A stretch of 64,000 nucleotides of DNA from Phycisphaerales bacterium. Its GTDB lineage: Bacteria > Planctomycetota > Phycisphaerae > Phycisphaerales > UBA1924. The notes below the pieces were generated by a model that did not search any database, had not been told where the DNA came from, and saw nothing but the letters and a program-made list of their open reading frames with translations. Below, piece after piece: positions 53,323 through 60,500 of this stretch. The stretch covers positions 25,090-89,089 of the forward strand of contig JADLGW010000042.1 in the NCBI GenBank assembly GCA_020849105.1. The letters are read 5' to 3'. Made by a program: the position numbers and the translations under genes. The number at the start of each line of letters is the position of its first letter. Position 1 is the stretch's first letter.

Positions 53323-54219
53323 GTGACCCGTGAACACAAACTTGCGCTCATTGTCGGATTCTCGCTGCTGCTCCTGGTGGGGGTGCTCATCAGCGACCAC
53401 CTGTCCAGGGCCCGTGAGGCCCGCATCGACACGGTGACCATGGAACCCGCGGCGGCGGTCCAGGCCCCGTCGCAGCAAGTTCCCATGGATCCCCTTCTGC
53501 CTGTGAGCGGGTCAGCCGCAGGGTCCGGTACCGCGGAGACACCGACAGCGGCCGCCGTGACGGTGATCCCGGAGCCATCCGGCGGAACGGTCCTCGGCCT
53601 GGCGGGTGCAACACCCGACACCCAGCGGGTCGCCGTCCACGAACCGGGCGCGGGGCTGGGGGGCGACGGGTCGCTCGAATCTTCGATCCTGCGCAGTGGT
53701 GGAACGATTGCGCCGGCCGATGGCGGGGTCCGCGAGTTCACTCTCGGGAAGGCCGACGCGCCCAGGGCCGCCGTCCCGCCGGGTGGGGCGCCGGCAAAGC
53801 CGGCGGTGCCGGACCGCACGCATGTGGTGAAGAAGAACGAAACCCTGTTCGCCATCGCCAAGGCCTATTACGGCGATGGGCGGCTGTGGACCACACTTGC
53901 GGAGTACAACAAGGACCGGATCGGCAGGAACGGCGCCCTTCGCGAGGGGCAGTCCCTGCGGATACCGGCCCGCACCGTGCTGACCGGCAAGCCTGACCCG
54001 GCCCCCGCCCGGACGGTCAGCCCGGCCACGATCGCCGCCGCCACCCGCATCGCCAGCGCCAGGACCTACATCGTCAAGAAGAACGACACGCTGGGCGACG
54101 TCTCGAAGGCCATGTACGGCACGTCCAGACGGTGGCGGGACATCCTGGCGGCCAACCAGTCCACGATTGAGGATGAGGACCGGCTCACGGTCGGCATGGT
54201 GCTGAAGGTTCCCGGCTAG
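53323..54219 (+). CDS. Membrane-anchored protein with two LysM domains
   Basis: 298 residues from GTG 53323. One N-terminal helix (LALIVGFSLLLLVGVLI) anchors it, then a Pro/Ala-rich linker (about 45-160), and two LysM domains: residues 167-215 (HVVKKNETLFAIAKAYYGDG, then WTTLAEYNK) and 248-298 (TYIVKKNDTLGDVSKAMYGT). LysM binds peptidoglycan or chitin-like polymers. Its position between rsmH and the FtsL-like gene suggests a cell-wall or division role, which is unusual for this locus. Confidence 0.85.
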   Translation: MTREHKLALIVGFSLLLLVGVLISDHLSRAREARIDTVTMEPAAAVQAPSQQVPMDPLLPVSGSAAGSGTAETPTAAAVTVIPEPSGGTVLGLAGATPDTQRVAVHEPGAGLGGDGSLESSILRSGGTIAPADGGVREFTLGKADAPRAAVPPGGAPAKPAVPDRTHVVKKNETLFAIAKAYYGDGRLWTTLAEYNKDRIGRNGALREGQSLRIPARTVLTGKPDPAPARTVSPATIAAATRIASARTYIVKKNDTLGDVSKAMYGTSRRWRDILAANQSTIEDEDRLTVGMVLKVPG

Positions 54220-54228
54220 AGGGCGGCG

Positions 54229-54525
54229 ATGTTCGCGAAGATCCTGACGCTGATCATCGCGGTCGGGCTCATCGCCGGTGCGCTGCTCGCGCTGCGGCAG
54301 GCACGGGTGCAGGCCGCGCACGACCTGGCGGACCTGAGGCTGCGGCACACCCAGCAGGACCACGAACTGCGGGAACTGCGGGCCGGGATCGCTCGGCTCG
54401 TCACACCGGACTCCGTGCGCCGCATGGCCCAGCGGATCGGGCCGCTGAAACTGATCGAACCCGAGCGCGCCATGGCCCTGGCGCAGCGCCTCCTGCGCGA
54501 CGCGGTGGAGACCACACGCCCTTGA
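54229..54525 (+). CDS. FtsL-like small bitopic protein
   Basis: 98 residues: one N-terminal helix (ILTLIIAVGLIAGALLALRQ) followed by a coiled coil (HDLADLRLRHTQQDHELREL). FtsL sequences are poorly conserved, but topology, size and location between rsmH and the PBP gene are the normal place for FtsL. It would join FtsB/FtsQ and the PBP in the divisome. Its stop overlaps the TTG start of the PBP gene. Confidence 0.6.
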   Translation: MFAKILTLIIAVGLIAGALLALRQARVQAAHDLADLRLRHTQQDHELRELRAGIARLVTPDSVRRMAQRIGPLKLIEPERAMALAQRLLRDAVETTRP

Positions 54526-56528
54526 CTACCAGAACAGACCTGGTCTCGCGGGTGACGGGCATCGGCCTGACCGTCCTTCTGGCGGCGCTCCTCGGGCGCG
54601 TCGCCCAGTTGCAACTCGCCCCGCCCGTTCGGCTCGTGGCCCACCTCAGTCCGCGGCAGACGCAGCGACCGATCGCGTCTGCCCGCGGGGACATCCTGGA
54701 CCGTCGCGACCGGCTGCTGGCGACGACCGAGTTCGGGTACAGGGTCTTCATTGACCCGGTTGAGTTCCCGGCGGACGCCGCGCCGGCGATCCGGCGCCTG
54801 GCCGATGCGCTCGGATCATCGGCGGAGAGCCTGGCCGCCCGCGTGCGCCCGTCGCTGGAAGAGAGGCGCGGGCGTGGGGTGGTCGGCGATCCACTCCCGG
54901 CGCTGTTCAGCCCCGAGGGGGCCGAGTATCAGGGCCCGCCGCAACCACCGGCAAGGCCGCTCCGGTACGTCCGCGTGACGGACATCCTGCCCGAGGGCGT
55001 CGTCGAGCGTGTGAAGGCGCTGACCGTTCCCGCGAGCCGCGAGCGGTATGTGCCGGGCGTGCACCTTGAGTTGAGGAGCGTCCGCAACTATCCGGCGCAG
55101 ACGCTGGTCGCCTCCATCGTCGGAAAGGTCGGCGCCGATGAAGGCGGTCTGCTGGGAGCGGAGCGGTCCCATGAGGGTGAACTTGAGGGTGAGAACGGCT
55201 CGATCCGGTACATCCGGGACGTGATGGGACGCCCGCTCTGGATGGGGCCGGGATCCTTCATCCCGGCCGAGCCGGGGGGGGACCTGCGCCTGGCCCTGGA
55301 CCTGGAAATCCAGCGGATGGCGACGGAGGAACTGCAACGCGGCGTCGAGGAAGCGGACGCGGCCGGCGGGCGGCTCATCGTCATGGACTGCCTGACCGGT
55401 GAGATCCTGTCGATGGTGGACCTGCTGCGGGACGTGCCGGACGCCGTGCCCTTCCCGTTTGAGGACACTGCGCCGGGCTCGCCGCGCTACGACCCGGACC
55501 AGTCGCCGCGCCAGCGGTACATCGTGGTCAGGCCGGACCCCGGGCGCGCGGTGCACCCGGCGCTGGGGCGCAACCGGTGCGTCGAGGACGTGTACGAGCC
55601 GGGCTCCACGTTCAAGAGTTTCGTCTGGGCGACCATCACGGACCTGGGCCGGGCGCGGCCCGATGAGCACTTCCACACCGGCGGAAAGGTCCGGATGATC
55701 GGGCGGCGGCGGGTCGAGGATGTCCACCCGAAAATGGACCAGACCTGGCGCGAGGTGCTGGTCAACTCCTCGAATATCGGGATGTCGATGGCCGTCGAGC
55801 GGATCAGTTCCGATGAACTGCGCAGTTCGGTGCTGCGCCTGGGGTTCGGCAGGCCGACGGGATTGGGCCTGCCGGGTGAGGCGTCCGGGATCGTCACGTC
55901 CAGGGCGGGGTGGAAGGCGTCCACACAGACGTCCGTGTCGTTTGGAAACGAGATCGCGGTGACCCCGGTGCAACTGGCGCGGGCGTACTGCGTGTTCGCC
56001 CGCCCGGGAGAGATGGCCGGGACCCTGCCGCGGGCACGCCTCACCGCGCTGCCGCACGACGACCCGGATCGGGGTGTCGTCTACCGGGTGTTCTCCGCGG
56101 CGACCGCCCAACTCGTGCGGGAGACGGAGCGCGCGGTGGCCGCGGCGATGGAGGCCCAACTGGCACGGCTGGACAAGACGGCCACCGGGTGGAAGTACCC
56201 GATGTTCGGGAAGTCCGGGACCGCCAAGATCCCGCTGGGCAAGCCCCCCCGGGGCAAGCGGTCGCCGGCGGCGCTCAGGGGGTACTTCCACAAGCAGTAC
56301 TGCTCCAGTTTCATCGCGGGCGCCCCCGCGTCCGACCCGCGCCTGGTGATCCTGGTCGTGATCGACGACCCCGGCCCGCAACTGGTCAGCAAAAACGTGT
56401 ACTACGGCTCCCACGTCGCCGGGCCGGTGGTGCGGCGGCTCATGGATCGGGCGCTGGCGTACCTCGGCGTCTCGCCGACGCCGGTGGCCGTCACGCAGCC
56501 CGCCGTCGTGGAGAGCGGGGCGGACTGA
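54522..56528 (+). CDS. ftsI: Class B penicillin-binding protein (FtsI/PBP3-like)
   Basis: 668 residues, starting at TTG 54522, overlapping the FtsL-like stop. An N-terminal helix and PBP dimer domain (PIASARGDILDRRDRLLATT) precede the transpeptidase: SxxK is PGSTFKSF (Ser362, Lys365), SxN is NSSNIG (Ser416-Asn418), and the KTG box is replaced by FGKSGTAKIP (Lys564-Ser-Gly). KSG is a known variant in class B PBPs. It would cross-link septal peptidoglycan, implying this organism keeps a peptidoglycan-based division step. Confidence 0.9.
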   Translation: MTTRTDLVSRVTGIGLTVLLAALLGRVAQLQLAPPVRLVAHLSPRQTQRPIASARGDILDRRDRLLATTEFGYRVFIDPVEFPADAAPAIRRLADALGSSAESLAARVRPSLEERRGRGVVGDPLPALFSPEGAEYQGPPQPPARPLRYVRVTDILPEGVVERVKALTVPASRERYVPGVHLELRSVRNYPAQTLVASIVGKVGADEGGLLGAERSHEGELEGENGSIRYIRDVMGRPLWMGPGSFIPAEPGGDLRLALDLEIQRMATEELQRGVEEADAAGGRLIVMDCLTGEILSMVDLLRDVPDAVPFPFEDTAPGSPRYDPDQSPRQRYIVVRPDPGRAVHPALGRNRCVEDVYEPGSTFKSFVWATITDLGRARPDEHFHTGGKVRMIGRRRVEDVHPKMDQTWREVLVNSSNIGMSMAVERISSDELRSSVLRLGFGRPTGLGLPGEASGIVTSRAGWKASTQTSVSFGNEIAVTPVQLARAYCVFARPGEMAGTLPRARLTALPHDDPDRGVVYRVFSAATAQLVRETERAVAAAMEAQLARLDKTATGWKYPMFGKSGTAKIPLGKPPRGKRSPAALRGYFHKQYCSSFIAGAPASDPRLVILVVIDDPGPQLVSKNVYYGSHVAGPVVRRLMDRALAYLGVSPTPVAVTQPAVVESGAD

Positions 56529-56585
56529 GTGCACCGAGAACTCGGGGCGCGAATCGGGTCCACAACGCAGGGGCGGCAGGGCTCG

Positions 56586-57581
56586 CTACGGCGCAAGGGG
56601 CGACCTGCCCGCCAGGATCCGATCACGGGAGCCCAGGCGCACCACGCGCTCCACGAACGCCCCGTACTCGAGCGAGGCTCGGTCCAGCGGATCGGGCCAG
56701 TATGCGCCCCAGAGCCCGGCCGCCCCGCCCAACGCACGCTCGCGCCTCAGGCGCCCCTCCGCGGCGTCGTCGAGCATGACCTCCAGCCCATGGCGCAGGC
56801 GCCCGTTGTCGCTCTCCAGCAGGAAATGGGCCAGGGCCCAGACCTGCGCGTAGTAGGTCAGCGTGTCATCCGTGCTCCGCTCGATCAGCGTCTGCGGGTC
56901 CGCCGCCAGAAGGTCCGGCAGCGAGAGAAGCCCGTTCCGCTGCGCGGCCGCGCGCAACTGGTCGAACCGTTCAACGTTGGCCCACCCGGCGAAGACCGGG
57001 CGAAGCGGCCCGGCGGGGTCGGGCAGGAACCCTTCCATATAAGTGGCCAGGCCCTCCTCAGCCCAGACCGGGAGGGCCCCGCGGAACGTCCTCTGCGTGT
57101 ACTGGTGCCAGCCCTCATGGGCCGCAATAGAGAGCGTGTCGTGGGGGCCGATGGACCAGAGCAAGGCCCGGCCGCCGGACGAGAACCCACCCCGCTGGAT
57201 GAGCAGGTACGCCGGCGCCTGGCTGCCCATCACCTGCCGGGTCAGAGTCTCCCACTCCCCTCGCGTCCCCATGAGGAATGTGTCCAGCGTCATCGGCGGC
57301 TCCGGGAGCGGAGTGACCGCCGTGCGGTAGCGGTGCAGCGCGGCCTCCAGGAACACCGGCACCTGGAGCATCAGGTTCGGGTCGGTTTCCGTGGTGTAGA
57401 GGCGATAGGAGGCTGTGCGGATCATCGCGCCCGCGTGCCCGTCGAAACTCCAGGGCGCCCGCGAGACCACGCTCGGCGCGTGCAGCACGGCGGGCGACGC
57501 GGCGCGCGGCGCCGGGGCTGAACACGCGACCAGCGCGAGAGCCGCGACGATTGGTGCGGCTGCGGGCCCGGCGCGCATCAT
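56586..57581 (-). CDS. Lipoprotein with HExxH metalloprotease-like domain (DUF1570-like)
   Basis: 331 residues. A lipobox (VAALALVACSAP, LVA-C) marks a lipoprotein. The C-terminal half has a zinc motif AAHEGWHQYTQRTF with Glu in the WAEEGLATYMEG segment two turns on, as in gluzincin-type families such as DUF1570. It starts at an ATG that overlaps the valS stop by ATGA, so it is coupled to valS. The substrate is unknown; proteolytic activity is inferred from the motif. Confidence 0.75.
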   Translation of the reverse strand: MMRAGPAAAPIVAALALVACSAPAPRAASPAVLHAPSVVSRAPWSFDGHAGAMIRTASYRLYTTETDPNLMLQVPVFLEAALHRYRTAVTPLPEPPMTLDTFLMGTRGEWETLTRQVMGSQAPAYLLIQRGGFSSGGRALLWSIGPHDTLSIAAHEGWHQYTQRTFRGALPVWAEEGLATYMEGFLPDPAGPLRPVFAGWANVERFDQLRAAAQRNGLLSLPDLLAADPQTLIERSTDDTLTYYAQVWALAHFLLESDNGRLRHGLEVMLDDAAEGRLRRERALGGAAGLWGAYWPDPLDRASLEYGAFVERVVRLGSRDRILAGRSPLAP

Positions 57582-60500
57582 CCCAGCCCCGCCAGGGCCG
57601 CTCGGGCCGCGGAAAGGTCGGCCTTCACCTTCGTCAGTTGGTCACGGGTCTGCTGGACCATCGCCGGGGGGGCTTTCTCTGAGTACCCCGGGTTCGCAAG
57701 GCGGCCCTCCAGGGTTCGCCCGGATTTTTCCAGGTCGGCGATGAGTTTCGTCAGCCGGGCCTGCTCCGCGCCCTCATCGACGGCGTCGGCAAGGTTGCCG
57801 AGGTGGCACGGGAGAGACTCGAAGGAGAATGGAACGCCGGTGCCCGCCGGGGCGGAGGTTGAGATCGATTCGAGCCCGGCGAGCGTGGCGACCAGCGGGC
57901 CCGCGGCCCGGCACGCGGCGGCCAGGCCTTCCGGGACATGGAGCGTCACGCGGCGCTTGGGCGGCACCTTGTGCCGGGCGCGCACCTCGCGCACCGCGGT
58001 GATGAGAGCACGGAGACGCTCGAAGTCTCGCTCGGCACCCTCGTCGCGGAGTGAGGCGTCCAACCGGGGCCACCCGGCCGTGGCGAGCAGCCGGTCAACC
58101 CGCGACGGGGTAAGGTCGATGCCCGGCACCGGGTCAGTCTCGATCTCGCGCAGGCTTCCCCACACGGCTTCGGTGATGAACGGGGCGATTGGGTGCAGCA
58201 GCCGGATGATCGTCTCCAGCGCGTGCGCGAGCACGGCACGCTGTGCCGGGTTCTGCGCGACGGTCGGCTTGATGGCCTCCAGGTACCAGTCGCAGAAGTC
58301 GCGCCAGAGCAGGTCGTAGACGGTCTGCGCGTACACACTGAAGGAGTAGCCCGCCAGCGCGGCGTCGATCTCGGCGACGCCGGAGGCCAGGCGCGAGAGC
58401 ATCCAGCGGTCCACTACAGAGCCCTCCACGGGAGTGGAGGGTTGTCCCCCCTGCTCCCGCAGGGGGCTCTGGAGGATGCCGAGCGCGAAGCGTGCCGCGT
58501 TCCAGAGTTTGTTGCAGAAGTTGCGGCCCAGGTCGAACTTCGGGCTGGTGTTGCGGCCCGTCGCCGGGTCCTTCTCGACCGGCATCCGCACGTCCTGCGT
58601 GTGCGTCGTCATCTGGCACAGCGTGAAGCGCATCGCGTCCGCCCCGTGCGTGGCGATGATGTCCAGCGGGTCCACGCCGTTGCCCAGGGACTTGGACATC
58701 TTCCGTCCCTCGCCGTCCTGGATCATGGCGTGGATGAAGACATCCCGGAACGGCGACGGCCCCTCGCCGCGGCCCATCTCCTCCAGTTGCTTCTGCTTCG
58801 TGCCTTTGTGGCTTTGTGCCTTTGTGCCTTCTGTTCCCCATCCCTCCGGCATGAAGTACCGGTTGAACATCACCATCCGCGAGACCCAGAGCGTGATGAT
58901 CTCGCGGGCCGTGCAGAGCACGTCGCTCGGGTTGTACGCGCGCAGCAAATCCGTGTCCTCCGGCCAGCCCATCGTGGACATGGGCCAGAGAGCGGAGGAA
59001 AACCAGGTGTCGAGGACATCGGGGTCGCGGACACAGCCGTGCCGCTCCAGGAACTCGATCACCGCACGGTCGTCCGTGTCCCGGACGCAATAGAAGTGGT
59101 CGATCGAGCGACGACCGACCGCTGGCTCTTCACCCCGATGGTCCGCGTCAATGTCGATTTCCCACAATCTTCCCTCGCGAGTCCATCTGATGGGCTCGAA
59201 GTGGTCCGGCGGAGGATCCGTGCCCCAAAAGTGGCTGATACTGCCACCCTTCCACACCGGAATCCGGTGCCCCCACCACAGTTGGCGGCTGATGCACCAG
59301 TCACGGATGTTCTCGTGCCAGTGCTCGAAGGTCTTGGCGTACCGCTCGGGGTGGAAGGTCAGGCTCCCGTCGCCGGTGTGTTCTTGGGTGGCACCGCTCT
59401 CCAGAGCGGTGGTTGGTCGTCCGAACTCTGTGACCACACCTTCGAGCTGCTGATGAACGTAAAACCACCGGTATTCCTGCGCCTTGTGTGCAATCCCCGC
59501 GCTCACCGGGTTGTTCAGGATGTACTGCGCGAACTCCGCGAACCAGCGCTCGTCACGGACAATGTGGTCAAAGCGCTCGTCCTGCCACAGGTGCCCCGTA
59601 GCACCCCGTCCCTGATTGATCTGACGCGCCGTGAACTTCTTGATGCTCGACACCCAGTCACCAACCCCTGTGCCGACGAGCGGTTTCACAAGGGCATGCA
59701 CGTGATCATGCATCACAACAGCGAGAAACAGCGTGACTTCCTTCCCGTCCCAGAACCGGAGCGCGGACAGCACCGAATCGCGCTCGGGCGCCGAGAGTTC
59801 ACCCTCGAGCAGACGCCAGGTGACGAAGTAAGTCGCTCCCTTCATCTCCACATGCGGCAGGTTGTGGATCGTCTTGATGAATCCGGGCGACGGATCGCCG
59901 GGAGGATACGGGTCCCGCTTCTCGAATCCCGCGGCTCGGATCAGATCGAAGCGGGGGCGCTGTCGCGTGCGGGCCTGGTTTTGCTTGCCGAACGTGGGAG
60001 CAGAATCACCGCTCTGGAGAGCGGTGCCACCGAGAGCGGTGCCACCGAGAGCGGTGCCACCGGAAGAAGGTCCCTGACTCATCGCTCGCAGCGCCGACCC
60101 GCGCATCGAGTCGTCGGTCACGCGCACGTACCACTGGTCGCTCAGGTAGGGCTCGATCGCCGCCTTCGACCGGTCCGAGTGCTTGACGCTGTGGCGGTAG
60201 GGGCGGCGGGCGGCGAGCAGGCCGCGGGCCTGGAACTCGCGCACTACGAGTTTGTGGGCCTCCTCCCGCGACTTGCCCACGAACACATGAGCATCGCCCA
60301 CGTCCGTCCAGCCGTGCTTGTCGCTGATCGAGGCATCCGGCGCGAAGATGTTGACCAGCGGCAGGTTGTGCCGCTGCCCGATCTCGTAGTCATTGGGGTC
60401 GTGCGCCGGCGTGACCTTCAGGAAACCCGTCGCATACTCGGCTTTCGGGTCTTCCGGTTCTTCCCCTTGTGCCTCCGTGCCTTCGTGCCTTTGTGCCTTC

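Noticed and set aside
58193..58480. Break or pseudogene status of valS
   Set aside because: The frame is open throughout and all catalytic blocks are in place, so I treat it as intact.
59388..60062. Intein or group I/II intron in valS
   Set aside because: No intein splice-junction residues (N-terminal Cys/Ser, C-terminal His-Asn) or intron core; the sequence is a RAYT with REP ends.
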